The notes under the pieces are model-generated. The model did no database searches. It had not been told where the DNA came from and saw nothing but the letters and a program-made list of their open reading frames with translations. A program made the translations under genes and the position numbers. Shown here one piece after another: positions 1-9,096 of a stretch of 45,574 bases of DNA; position 1 is the stretch's first letter; the number at the start of each line of letters is the position of its first letter. The DNA comes from an uncultured Bacteroidales bacterium (GTDB lineage: Bacteria > Bacteroidota > Bacteroidia > Bacteroidales > WCHB1-69), in contig CALECM010000078.1 of NCBI GenBank assembly GCA_937949745.1, positions 1-45,574 of the forward strand. Reading direction: 5' to 3'.

Positions 1-1366
1 GGATATATTTATACGGAGCGCTTCCTCCGGTAACGGTTACTTCCAAAGAACCGTCTTCCGCTCCGCAGGTAGTCGCGTTATTAATAGTAAATTCAATATT
101 TATGTCGCTGTCCAGCGCCCGTAAAGTGATCGCTTCGCTAACCGCATTCCCGCAAGCCGGAGATACGGAATCGCGTACGGTAACCCGGTAAGTTCCCGCA
201 CCCAGACCACCAATAATGCCGTCAGCCGAAAGATTTCTGTATGTAGTGCTGTCGTTCAGGACATATTGATATGAGCCGCTCCCACCGGATACGGCCAGTT
301 GAATGCTTCCCGTGGGATCATTACAGTAGGGCTGATTGATAATTTTGATCGTCCCTGCTATGATATTACCTGTATAATCACTGTTGATCATCAAATCCCT
401 GTACTGGTAAACACAATTATCGCCATCTTTCACCATAATATCATATCTTCCCTGGGCAATGTCGGGTATGGTAACAATGGTTGCATTTACAGGGAAATCT
501 TCCCAATGTTGTCCGTTGTCCAGGCTATATTTATAGGATGGAGTTCCATTCAATACCGTTATGGTAATCGTTCCTCCGGAAGTACCTTCACATTGTGCAT
601 TGGTTCCTGTCACGTCAAAGGCAAGGGTATTATTTCCGGTATTCATGATCAACACTCTGTCTTCCGCAAAACATCCGGTGGTATCGGTTATTTTCCAGGT
701 ATGGCTTCCGGCGCTCAGGTTCTCGATATCTATAATATGATCATGTGTGCTTATGATCGTTCCGCCGTCGATCTGGTATTTGTAAGGAGCGGTTCCGCCT
801 ATCGTCAGGGTGAACATGCCGTCGTTTTGCCCGCATATCGTATGGCTGATGTTACTTACGGCGACATTAAGCCCTCCGTTGTCGGCTCCGATTGTTATTT
901 CTCCGCTGCTTGCGATACAGTTATCGCCATCTATCACATCCAATACATAAACACCCGGTTTAAGGTTTTTGATAACTCCGTTTTCAGGAGTCTTTTCTTC
1001 TCCGTTCAGAACATATTTATACGGTTCTTTTCCACCGGTAACTTCCACGGTCAGCGAGCCTTCTTCTGCTCCGCAAACGGAAGCGTTTTGAGCCGTAATA
1101 TCCAGGCTCATGTCACTGTCGAGGGCTTTTAAGGTAATTGCTTCACTGACGGATACCCCGCATTCAGGTGCAATTTTATCCCTTACGGTAATCCGGTAAG
1201 TGCCGGCCGCGAGATTGCCGATAATGCCGTCGTCCGGAAGATCCCTGTAAATAGTGCTGTCATTAATTACATATTGGTAGGTCCCGGTGCCGCCGGTTAC
1301 TTCCAGTTTAATACTTCCCGTAGGTTGTTCCCCGCAATAAGGAGGGGTTACAAGATGAATAGTTCC
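1..1366 (-). repeat. Higher-order repeat of about 1.01 kb inside the SprB-type gene
   Basis: Two copies of a multi-domain block follow each other. The first begins near 1366 with the protein sequence GTIHLVTPPYC and the second near 355 with GTIKIINQPYC. Matching landmarks (the xDSTxYRxL segment, AGTYRxTVRD, and EAITLxALDSD) recur 1008-1011 bp apart, about 336 residues. Each block contains several single SprB repeats. The second copy continues past the left edge, so the number of blocks is unknown. Confidence 0.8.
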
Positions 1367-2608
1367 GGCTATAATCGGAATACAATCCCTGGGCGTATAG
1401 AAAGTAGTTTTGTTCCCGATCAAACTATAGATTTCGGAAGTTTCAAAACTATATTTTGTAAAAGCCCAGACATAATATGTCGTATTATCTTCCAGATTTC
1501 CTACTGACATGGCGTAAGATACGGTCTGTGAATTGTCGGCATTATCTTCCGCTGTAATATAGAATGTTTTGCTTCCCCTGGTGAAAGAACCGGTTGATAT
1601 TTCCGCATCGTTGGGAAAGTTATAAGCAGTCCCGTCGATAATGATAGTATTGGACAATGGACTTACACTAATTTCGGCATCCGTTTTCCCGTATATGAAT
1701 CCGCGCCGGCTAATGCTGTCGTTCCTTAGAATCCCCTCCTTCGTTGCAGGGTTGATATTATCGCTGATGGTATTGGACGGGGAAAATGTTCCTCTTGAAA
1801 AACTTCCGTTCAACCGCGCCGTAGAAATAGTGAGCTGGTCGGCCGTTTCGGTAAGAACAGAGGACGGGGAACGGAATAGTATAGCGCCCTTGGGTAAAAT
1901 CTTAGTACTGCTCCCGGCTCCGTCATCCGCGTAGGAAAGCGTTAAGAAGTCATAAGTCCATTTAGGGGAATAACGCAATCCGGTAGAGGTAGTTTTTACG
2001 GCTATCCCGATATCGTCCAGATTAAGAGTTGCGTTCGGGGTTACTTTCTTGAAATAACATGTAAACAGCGGAACCATTTTTCCCGGTTCCACCTTAATGA
2101 TATTAGCTTCGGTGGGTAAACCGGTTTGTCCTATCTCCGCGATAAACGCTCTCATATCCGGATGATAGGAATAGTTACGGCTTGGGGAACCCGTGCCTTT
2201 CTCTCTTAATGCAGAATTTCCATGTATAATGCCTTTCGCTGTGAGAGATGGGTCAATTTCGATCGCATTATTCAGGACCGGTTGTTCAGTGTTATTTCCA
2301 ATCGCGTTGATTTCCTGGGTAATAGTTTTGTCAGTAAGAACCAATACTTCCGGTTTAAAAAAGAAAGAATATCTCAATGCATCCGCTCTTATTTCACCGA
2401 TAGCCATCACTTTCATGGTGACCGACGTACTATTTTCCTCAATGGTAGCCACCAACCGCGAGTCGGATGTGCCGACGATATAACCTCCCGGAGAGGTGTG
2501 GGTTTCACTTTGTGCCCGTATATCGGATAGAGTTAAAAGAGGGATAAATGCCAGTAAAAATGCCCAAACATTCTTAGAGAATCCCTGTAATAAATAATTT
2601 TTTTTCAT
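1..2608 (-). CDS. Giant secreted SprB-repeat protein, C-terminal part outside the window
   Basis: Reading the minus strand from the ATG at 2608, the frame is open to the left edge (869 codons), so this is a 5'-complete, 3'-truncated gene. The N-terminus is a signal peptide (basic start, hydrophobic stretch at about residues 14-28, cleavage probably near ALA/AQS around 32-34). Residues about 35-410 form a non-repetitive region that I do not recognise. From about residue 415 come SprB-type repeats with the pattern C-G-x-x-x-G-S-L/I-x-V-x-V-T-G-G-x-x-P-Y-x-Y; examples read CGAEEGSLTVEVTGG and CGAEDGSLEVTVTGG. SprB repeats are known from a Flavobacterium gliding adhesin secreted by the type IX system, so a surface adhesin role is inferred. 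No sorting tail can be seen because the C-terminus is missing. It starts 35 bp after the dockerin-protein gene and is probably co-transcribed with it. The long plus-strand ORFs here are shadows. Confidence 0.85.
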   Translation of the reverse strand, partial: MKKNYLLQGFSKNVWAFLLAFIPLLTLSDIRAQSETHTSPGGYIVGTSDSRLVATIEENSTSVTMKVMAIGEIRADALRYSFFFKPEVLVLTDKTITQEINAIGNNTEQPVLNNAIEIDPSLTAKGIIHGNSALREKGTGSPSRNYSYHPDMRAFIAEIGQTGLPTEANIIKVEPGKMVPLFTCYFKKVTPNATLNLDDIGIAVKTTSTGLRYSPKWTYDFLTLSYADDGAGSSTKILPKGAILFRSPSSVLTETADQLTISTARLNGSFSRGTFSPSNTISDNINPATKEGILRNDSISRRGFIYGKTDAEISVSPLSNTIIIDGTAYNFPNDAEISTGSFTRGSKTFYITAEDNADNSQTVSYAMSVGNLEDNTTYYVWAFTKYSFETSEIYSLIGNKTTFYTPRDCIPIIAGTIHLVTPPYCGEQPTGSIKLEVTGGTGTYQYVINDSTIYRDLPDDGIIGNLAAGTYRITVRDKIAPECGVSVSEAITLKALDSDMSLDITAQNASVCGAEEGSLTVEVTGGKEPYKYVLNGEEKTPENGVIKNLKPGVYVLDVIDGDNCIASSGEITIGADNGGLNVAVSNISHTICGQNDGMFTLTIGGTAPYKYQIDGGTIISTHDHIIDIENLSAGSHTWKITDTTGCFAEDRVLIMNTGNNTLAFDVTGTNAQCEGTSGGTITITVLNGTPSYKYSLDNGQHWEDFPVNATIVTIPDIAQGRYDIMVKDGDNCVYQYRDLMINSDYTGNIIAGTIKIINQPYCNDPTGSIQLAVSGGSGSYQYVLNDSTTYRNLSADGIIGGLGAGTYRVTVRDSVSPACGNAVSEAITLRALDSDINIEFTINNATTCGAEDGSLEVTVTGGSAPYKYI

Positions 2609-2643
2609 TTCAAATATGTTTTATTGATTTTAGCATTCTTGTT

Positions 2644-5600
2644 TTAATATTCCATCAGCCATTCCATGGTTTCCCTGTACATTTCTATATCGGCTGAAAT
2701 ATAGAAGAGCAGGAGGGTAGCGTCATCCCGGTCTATTTTTCCATCTCCGTTAATGTCAAACAGCGCTTTATACTCAGGATCCGGATATTCGGAAAATTTA
2801 GCATGAATAGCTGATACATCGAAAAAGTCTATTGAAAAATCCCCGTTCACGTCACCCGGCAGGAGTTCGCGATGCCCTAACGTCCCGTTCCGGTCTATCG
2901 TGATTTTAGCGAAGCGGGGTAAGAAACCGGGCCGTGAGATAGCCAGTATATAACTTCCCGAATCTACATGGTTAAAATTATATACTCCTATCGGCGCTGA
3001 GGGAATATTATCGTTTTCGGTCAGCAATTCATTGTCAACCGTCCCTTGTGTTTTCCCGATCATATTCCAGCTTACCGGTAATCCGGGATTATCGGTGAGG
3101 ATGGAGGAACGTGGGTTTTTAGGCGTGCCTTCCACAAATATCGTTCCGTCATAATAAATGGTATTGCTTGTATACAACGGATCCCCGTTTATGATATCTC
3201 CCAGCGGGTCTGCCGAATCTTCGGGAGGAACCGCGTAAAGTCTCACGGAAATCGGGAATAAGGTATCAAAATCCTGATTTTGTGTATATACAAAAGGATA
3301 TACAGTGCCAAACAAAGCATAACCCTTGAAGTAAATCCCTATAATGCCGCTTTGGGAAACCCCGCAGGCCACTATCGTATCTTCTGCATTTAAGCCGTTC
3401 AAATTTACTGTCGTATCATTGGAAGTAAACCTGATCTTTTCCGCTATATACGGAAAAAATGCTTCTTCGGCATGGTTTCCGGTGTCCATGGTGAAACGGA
3501 ATAAATAATCACCGGAAGCGGGAAGGATGCCCGCTCTTGTAAATTCCGTCCATATCCCGGAATTTTCAATGCTGAACTCTGTGGATTTCATGGCATAGTT
3601 ATTTTCAGGTTCCGTTAAGGCACTCCTTACCTGCCATTTAAGATACGGATAGGTTTGCTCGTTGATGATCGTCCAGGGTCCGGCAGTAAACCAATTACCG
3701 GGATAAGTCGAACGGAGGGGCATATCGAAAGTCGAACGGGCTTCTGCCATATCCGTTAAAGAACTTGAGTTGTTTTCCATGATATGGGGAAGACCTTGTG
3801 CCAGGTTTCTATCGTAAAAAACCTCCTGTATTGCAATATTATATGGTCCGGCGATCCCTAGGAGAATTCCCTTTCCCGTGAATGAATCCACAGGGAGGGT
3901 GAGATTTATGGCGCCGAAACTATTGTCAATAAGGAGGTTGCCTTGTGTGTTGTAAATGAATCCCGCTACGTCATTACCAAAAACTGTTCCGGCGATATAA
4001 CTGTTTTCTATGGACAGCAGGTTATGGTTTCCGTTCGTTTGCCTTAATATGGCTACTAATCCGGCGGAACTGTCCGAGGATACATTTCCTCGAAAATAAC
4101 TTTCCGTTATGTATGTATTACCTTCTCCTTCCACTAAGCCGATGAGGCCTCCGGCCTTTTTTTGCGCGATAATGTTGTCGGAAGCATAACTTGCCCTTAC
4201 GGTTACACTCCCAAGGTCCGTAAGATTGATTCCTCCGATCAGTCCCCCTACATGGAAGGATTCCGGAGTGTTAATATGTCCTTTCATGGCAAATGTGTCG
4301 ATAAGGATGGATGCTGTGTTATGGTAAGTGGAAGTATCGTATTTTGAGCCTATAAAGCCTATGGCTCCTCCTGCGAAATCTTTATAGTAATAAGGTTTTC
4401 TTTTATAAGTAGTATCATTACTGATAAGAGTCCCTGTCATGGAGGTACCGGTAATGGAAGATCCATTATTTCGCGTGGTTTGCCGGTCGGTATAAAGAGC
4501 GCCTATAATGCCGCCTATCGTTCCACCGACATAATCATCCACATAACCCCAGGTACTGCCCACGAACCATCCCGGTTGCCAGTTGGTGCGCCCTATCACA
4601 GTAGCATTGGAAACCGAATTGGAAATCCGAATATCATTATTGGCGGTTCCCACAAATCCACCGATAAATGAACCAGTGGATAGGGTCATATTAGAAACAC
4701 TTCCTTCTATGGTAATCCCGTCCCTGACATTCCCGACAAATCCGCCTACTCCCAAACTGTTGCCGTATCTGAGTTCGACATTACCAGAAGCAGTGGAATT
4801 TTTGATCGTAATATGTTTTCTGGCGTTCCCGACAAATCCGCCTGCCTGTGTGGCGCTCATGGAGTAGATCCTGCCGTCGAATGCGCAATTGACAAATGAA
4901 ACGACATCCAGAGCATCAGCTACAAATCCACCCGTATTATAACCATGTTGGCCATACTGGAATCCGTACCCTGTGGTTTTGATCGAGAGATTTTTAAATT
5001 CCGCATATCTTACTTCGCCGAATAATGACGGTTGTACGTCATAATCATCCCCGATAAAATATAATCCGTCTATAGTATTGCCGTTCCCTTCAAAGAAAAG
5101 GGAATCGGCGATTATCCTGGTACATTTCCAGCCTTCTCTTCCCGGCCACATTTCAAAAAAGCCTCCGGCAGGTCTATCGTAATAGTAATTGCCGATTTTT
5201 TTCGCCGGGTCGGTATGCGGGCAATCCTCTCCGTTAGGTCCGGTACCTATTCCGTTTCCTGAGTTTTGAGTATTAAATCCGATATTCTGCATAAGATTGA
5301 TAGTCGTGCATATGCCTGAATTAACCGCATCTATAGCCAATTTAAAATCTTCCCAGTTCCATACTTCATAAGGAGGACAATCTTCTACTATTTCAAAGAC
5401 GGAAGTTGTGGAAGTACAGCCGTTTAATGTATAACTGAAACTTACGTTACCGGGGATTATGGAGGTTACGGTACCGTTCCCGTCAACGGTAGCTACCGAC
5501 GGGTCACTGCTGGTCCAGCTACCACCGGCCGGAGTAGCGTTTAAACGGATAGCAATTCCCAAACATACGCGTTGCCCTTGTTGCACCGTAATTCTGGGCT

Positions 5601-7563
5601 GTTCATGTACAGTGATGGTTTTTGTAAAAAAGCATTCGTCTGTATGCCGGTATGTGATATCCGCAGTTCCGGCTCTTATACCTCTTACTACTCCGGTCTG
5701 GTCTACCGAAGCGATATTAACATCGCTCGTGGTCCATTGGCCACCGGCCGGTGTTCCGGTAAAGGTATAATTACTTCCCGTACAAAGTTCGTTATTTCCG
5801 GTTACAGTCACCGGATCCATCAGGGTGAAGTGATAAATACAGCTATCTTTCCGGTTGTTGAGATTCAACACTTCCATCAGGATGGTATGGTCGCCCGGAG
5901 CAAGCCCGAGATCGGAGACCTTCCAGGTAGTCTGGTCCACGAATACCGGAGTCGGATTATTATCAATGAACCATTTTAATGAATTGGAAGAGGCCGCCTG
6001 GGAATAAATTGCGGCTTCGATATTTATGTCTGTGGTACAAAATATTTTATTCTGTAAATTCTGGTAATGTTCATCATTAACTCTGAAGTGGGGATTAAGG
6101 TTACGGGCAGCGGCTCCGGCAAGATAATAATAAGATTTTGAATCTCCGTAGGCATACCCCATGATGGTTAATCCGGCAGTATTGGTAAATGTATAGGCCC
6201 GGTCCTGAGTGAGTTGAAGACTGTAAAAAGAGTATCCGGAAGCGGCATTGGTAGACCATGTACCTCCGCTAAGGGGCTGGTCGTTGCCGGTACCTATGGC
6301 CATTGTAGTCTGATCCCTTGTGTCTGTGCGTGTAATAATCAGGGCGTGATGGGTTATGGGTGTCTGGGAATTGTATATAAAAAACCTAGAGATAGTACTG
6401 GAAGGAACCGACTGTTCTATGGGCGGGATCAATACCATAGAAGGATCGCCCTGATCTCCAAGAATTCCCTCACCGGGAAAAGCTGTCGCCCCCATCATAT
6501 AAGCACATACCTGGACAGGATTATTGGCAGAGAAATATAAACCTGTATTACGATCAGTGATTTCCAATTCCACATAGTTTCCGGCGTTTATGTTGCTTAA
6601 AGAAGCTCCACCGGAAGAACCTTTTACCGAATATCCGGAAGACTGGGGGATCGTAATTTTAGTCCCGTTCTGTGAAGCCATGATCCGGATCCTTTCTTTG
6701 CCTCGTTCCGTAAGAGGAACCAGGAATGTAGTTCCCCATCCGTTTAAAGGTCCCAATAATTGATAGAGACATTCGGTAGCGGCCGTATTACGATCCGGGA
6801 TCCTGGTCCCGGTATTGATCACGTAATAAGCGATAGGATGGTTGGATGTAATATATCTTCCGGTAAATTCACCGGCTGCTGCAGAGTAAGAATAGTAAAC
6901 CTGTCCTTCCTGTAAAACCGCTTTCTGAACGTTATTCTCATAGATTATCGTATTATTTTTAGTGGCGATCGCCGCGTATCCGTCAAAACAGGTATAGGAA
7001 TAAGTGGGAGTACTCGCGGTTTGATCCGCTTTATACGAAAGATGATAGTAGGCTGTTCCCAATATTTCCGCCGGAAATACATTTGTCGCGTCAGTAGTGC
7101 CGCTTCCGTCTGTCAACGCATAAACTGAAATGGGTTTATCGGATATTATCCTTATGGATTTAGAGTTTTTATTGCTGTATGGAGTATTCAAAGCGACCGA
7201 AGAGGGGCGGGGAAGATAAGCGGCGTGTTTTTCGCCACTGGAGAGCGCTTTGGTGTGAATTGTACCGGCTTGTACTGTAACCGTTGTATTGTAAGAAGGA
7301 TCATTCGTAAATATGAAGGACACCTGGGTGGTTTCCGCCGCCGCAATCCTTATCTGCAGGTTGAGTTCCGCATAAGGATGCGGTGCTCCCATATCTCCGT
7401 CGGGATTTTCCACTCTCATATTTTGCCCGAAAGTGACCCAAAAATCCGTACCCTGTGTGGTAAACTCAGGGTTTTGAGCCGACAGGGAACAGTTGGGTAT
7501 TGTCAATATGAGAAATACCAAAGCTCCCAAGTAATTTTTTAAAAATAATATGTATTTTTTCAT
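2644..7563 (-). CDS. Giant secreted protein: IgGFc-binding-like domain, Big_2-like Ig domains, GLUG repeats, C-terminal dockerin
   Basis: This is a 1639-residue protein with a signal peptide (hydrophobic core about residues 12-27, then SLSAQN). Residues about 35-490 resemble the IgGFc-binding N-terminal family (GTDFWVTF near the start, later YALTDGSG and a repeated aromatic pattern). Two Big_2-like Ig domains follow at about 583-725, each with a TPAGGxWTSSD-like core. Residues about 830-1240 carry GLUG-type motifs (GGFVGNA, GGFVGNV, GGFVGTA, GGLIGGI, GGLIGLV), expected to fold as a beta-solenoid. The end (about 1570-1625) is a type I dockerin-like pair of calcium loops, DVNGDFSIDFFD and DINGDGKIDRDD. 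I see no type IX sorting tail. Dockerins bind cohesins in cellulosomes and in other assemblies; no cohesin is visible here, so the partner is unknown. It probably forms a transcription unit with the SprB-type gene 35 bp downstream. Confidence 0.85.
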   Translation of the reverse strand: MKKYILFLKNYLGALVFLILTIPNCSLSAQNPEFTTQGTDFWVTFGQNMRVENPDGDMGAPHPYAELNLQIRIAAAETTQVSFIFTNDPSYNTTVTVQAGTIHTKALSSGEKHAAYLPRPSSVALNTPYSNKNSKSIRIISDKPISVYALTDGSGTTDATNVFPAEILGTAYYHLSYKADQTASTPTYSYTCFDGYAAIATKNNTIIYENNVQKAVLQEGQVYYSYSAAAGEFTGRYITSNHPIAYYVINTGTRIPDRNTAATECLYQLLGPLNGWGTTFLVPLTERGKERIRIMASQNGTKITIPQSSGYSVKGSSGGASLSNINAGNYVELEITDRNTGLYFSANNPVQVCAYMMGATAFPGEGILGDQGDPSMVLIPPIEQSVPSSTISRFFIYNSQTPITHHALIITRTDTRDQTTMAIGTGNDQPLSGGTWSTNAASGYSFYSLQLTQDRAYTFTNTAGLTIMGYAYGDSKSYYYLAGAAARNLNPHFRVNDEHYQNLQNKIFCTTDINIEAAIYSQAASSNSLKWFIDNNPTPVFVDQTTWKVSDLGLAPGDHTILMEVLNLNNRKDSCIYHFTLMDPVTVTGNNELCTGSNYTFTGTPAGGQWTTSDVNIASVDQTGVVRGIRAGTADITYRHTDECFFTKTITVHEQPRITVQQGQRVCLGIAIRLNATPAGGSWTSSDPSVATVDGNGTVTSIIPGNVSFSYTLNGCTSTTSVFEIVEDCPPYEVWNWEDFKLAIDAVNSGICTTINLMQNIGFNTQNSGNGIGTGPNGEDCPHTDPAKKIGNYYYDRPAGGFFEMWPGREGWKCTRIIADSLFFEGNGNTIDGLYFIGDDYDVQPSLFGEVRYAEFKNLSIKTTGYGFQYGQHGYNTGGFVADALDVVSFVNCAFDGRIYSMSATQAGGFVGNARKHITIKNSTASGNVELRYGNSLGVGGFVGNVRDGITIEGSVSNMTLSTGSFIGGFVGTANNDIRISNSVSNATVIGRTNWQPGWFVGSTWGYVDDYVGGTIGGIIGALYTDRQTTRNNGSSITGTSMTGTLISNDTTYKRKPYYYKDFAGGAIGFIGSKYDTSTYHNTASILIDTFAMKGHINTPESFHVGGLIGGINLTDLGSVTVRASYASDNIIAQKKAGGLIGLVEGEGNTYITESYFRGNVSSDSSAGLVAILRQTNGNHNLLSIENSYIAGTVFGNDVAGFIYNTQGNLLIDNSFGAINLTLPVDSFTGKGILLGIAGPYNIAIQEVFYDRNLAQGLPHIMENNSSSLTDMAEARSTFDMPLRSTYPGNWFTAGPWTIINEQTYPYLKWQVRSALTEPENNYAMKSTEFSIENSGIWTEFTRAGILPASGDYLFRFTMDTGNHAEEAFFPYIAEKIRFTSNDTTVNLNGLNAEDTIVACGVSQSGIIGIYFKGYALFGTVYPFVYTQNQDFDTLFPISVRLYAVPPEDSADPLGDIINGDPLYTSNTIYYDGTIFVEGTPKNPRSSILTDNPGLPVSWNMIGKTQGTVDNELLTENDNIPSAPIGVYNFNHVDSGSYILAISRPGFLPRFAKITIDRNGTLGHRELLPGDVNGDFSIDFFDVSAIHAKFSEYPDPEYKALFDINGDGKIDRDDATLLLFYISADIEMYRETMEWLMEY
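2650..2850 (-). other. Dockerin-like double calcium-loop module
   Basis: The last 70 or so residues of the 1639-residue protein contain two 12-residue EF-hand-like loops, DVNGDFSIDFFD and DINGDGKIDRDD, separated by about 25 residues, as in dockerin type I. Asp/Asn occupy positions 1, 3, 5 and 12 of both loops. It follows a carboxypeptidase-regulatory-like segment (VYNFNHVDSGSYILAISRPG). Confidence 0.75.
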
Positions 7564-7776
7564 TCAATAAGATATTTTATTCGTTAATCAAATTCCGGTT
7601 GAAATTAATAGGATTAAATCAAATTTTTGGTGTATGGGAGGAGTCAATTTATGTATAATAGAAGAAAATATGGATATTTATTGCATCCTTTGATTCTTTT
7701 TTTGTTGCTGTAAGAAATTGATTTTTAATATCTCCTTTTAATTTTACCGGGAATGAGTCCTCAATTCACCCCGTTG

Positions 7777-7784
7777 CAAAAGTA
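7777..7784 (-). promoter_or_regulatory. Candidate -7 element for the dockerin/SprB transcription unit
   Basis: The minus strand reads TACTTTTG, an exact match to the Bacteroidota -7 consensus TAnnTTTG. A TTTG lies upstream but 25 nt away, longer than the usual 19-21, so the promoter is uncertain. The leader would be about 200 nt. Confidence 0.4.
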
Positions 7785-7956
7785 GATATATTAAATGAAT
7801 AATATGGAACAAATTTTATCAGTACAAATTTTTCACTTGCTCATCATGCGAGAATTTTATTTATTTCTGTCATAATTTATCAGTAAATCGGAAATTAAGA
7901 TCCGGATTGACATTATTGTCTTTTAAAAGAAATATATTATACATTTTATCCTTTTT

Positions 7957-7979
7957 TTAATTATAAGTCCTATAATTAA
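7957..7979. promoter_or_regulatory. Inverted repeat upstream of the HTH regulator gene, possible operator
   Basis: The arms TTAATTATA (7957-7965) and TATAATTAA (7971-7979) are perfectly complementary around a 5-nt centre. The site ends about 30 bp before the start of the HTH gene, a typical autoregulatory position. The arms are pure A/T in an AT-rich spacer, so chance is a real alternative. Confidence 0.35.
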
Positions 7980-8010
7980 TCATATTCGTAGTACTTTTAT
8001 AAAATTGATT

Positions 8011-8982
8011 ATGAAAACAAGTACAGATTTACAGGGCCTTTTTATAAATGCGCTTCACGATAAAGTGCCTAAAAGGCATGAATTGGTCAGGATAATTTCC
8101 GAAACTTTGAAAATTGAAAAAGAATCAGCCTCACGCAGATTGAGCGGTAAAGTATTTTTTACGGTTCGTGAAATAGGAATTCTGGCTCTCGATCTTGGTA
8201 TCTCCCTGGACAGCTTGTTAATGAAGGGTCAGGATTACAATGTAATTCCTTTTAAACTGGGAATTCCCAGAGCGGTAAGATCTATGGATTCTCTTATCCA
8301 TCAAATGGAGCTTCTTATGGATTACCATCATAAGGTATGCAAAGAACCGGCGGAAATGGGTATTATTTTTGATACTTTACCGATGGAATTTTGTGTTGAG
8401 TACCCTTACCTATGTAAATTGATGTATTTTAAATGGGGACACTATTTTATCGGAACCCAGGAATTTAATAATTTTGAAACCTGGAATATGCCTGATCGAT
8501 TAGACAAATTTCATCATCAAATGATGGAAATTTACAGAGACTATGATAAAGTTACTTATATTTGGGATTATGCCGTAATATGGAACCTGGTTAATGATAT
8601 ACTCTATTTTAGTCACATCCATGCTTTAAATAAAGATGATGTGGAGTTTCTCAAGCAGGATTTACATAATATGATGGAAAATACGGAAAATTTGGCGAAA
8701 GGGATCAAGAAAAATAGTAATTATCCGGAGGAAATAGTTTTTTACATTTCAAATGTCAATATCGAAATATACTGTGCGTATCATTTTTCGGCCAAGGATT
8801 ACTTTTGTTTCTTTAAGAATTATTTTATGCAATCCGCCATCAACACGGATTACCAAACCTGTAATAATATCAGGGAATGGATCAATTCCATGAAGAAAGT
8901 ATCCACACTGATCACTGATAGCGGAGAGAAAGACCGGAGGCTGTTTTTCAAAACGCAGCATCAATATATAGAAATGTTATAG
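8011..8982 (+). CDS. HTH transcriptional regulator, BetR/XRE-like N-terminus
   Basis: I place the start at the ATG at 8011 (323 residues); an in-frame TTG at 8005 would add only two residues. Residues about 17-68 read as a helix-turn-helix: RHELVRIISETLKIEKESAS, then RRLSGKVFFTVREIGILALD, ending in ISLDSLL, similar to BetR-type or XRE domains. The remaining 250 residues are helical and rich in Phe, Tyr and His with no catalytic motif that I recognise; such regions often sense ligands or form dimers. An inverted repeat sits just upstream. The gene stands alone, 114 bp before a GNAT gene on the same strand, so its targets cannot be read from context. The DNA-binding call is moderate; the signal is unknown. 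Confidence 0.65.
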   Translation: MKTSTDLQGLFINALHDKVPKRHELVRIISETLKIEKESASRRLSGKVFFTVREIGILALDLGISLDSLLMKGQDYNVIPFKLGIPRAVRSMDSLIHQMELLMDYHHKVCKEPAEMGIIFDTLPMEFCVEYPYLCKLMYFKWGHYFIGTQEFNNFETWNMPDRLDKFHHQMMEIYRDYDKVTYIWDYAVIWNLVNDILYFSHIHALNKDDVEFLKQDLHNMMENTENLAKGIKKNSNYPEEIVFYISNVNIEIYCAYHFSAKDYFCFFKNYFMQSAINTDYQTCNNIREWINSMKKVSTLITDSGEKDRRLFFKTQHQYIEML

Positions 8983-9060
8983 CCAAATAGATTTTGCTTA
9001 ACATAGGTTCATTCATTTAAATTGATTTCCCCGTATGATGAGTAAATGGTCAAATTAGAT

Positions 9061-9068
9061 TATATTTG
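9061..9068 (+). promoter_or_regulatory. Candidate -7 element for the GNAT gene at 9097
   Basis: TATATTTG matches TAnnTTTG exactly and lies 28 bp before the start codon. No TTG is present at the expected 19-21 nt upstream. Confidence 0.4.
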
Positions 9069-9096
9069 TAATTATTGTTGACTTAAAAAAATACTG

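Larger units (their letters stand above)
7564..8010. other. AT-rich intergenic region with divergent regulatory signals
   Basis: This 447-bp stretch separates the giant minus-strand gene from the plus-strand HTH gene. It holds no convincing ORF. It contains a minus-strand TACTTTTG element at 7777-7784 and a nine-base inverted repeat at 7957-7979, described separately. Confidence 0.6.

Noticed and set aside
299..1132. A 277-residue open frame on the plus strand
   Set aside because: It is the antisense shadow of the SprB-type gene, whose minus-strand frame has a signal peptide and repeat motifs; the plus frame shows none.
8005..8010. TTG start for the HTH gene
   Set aside because: A normal ATG follows two codons later, and nothing favours the TTG.
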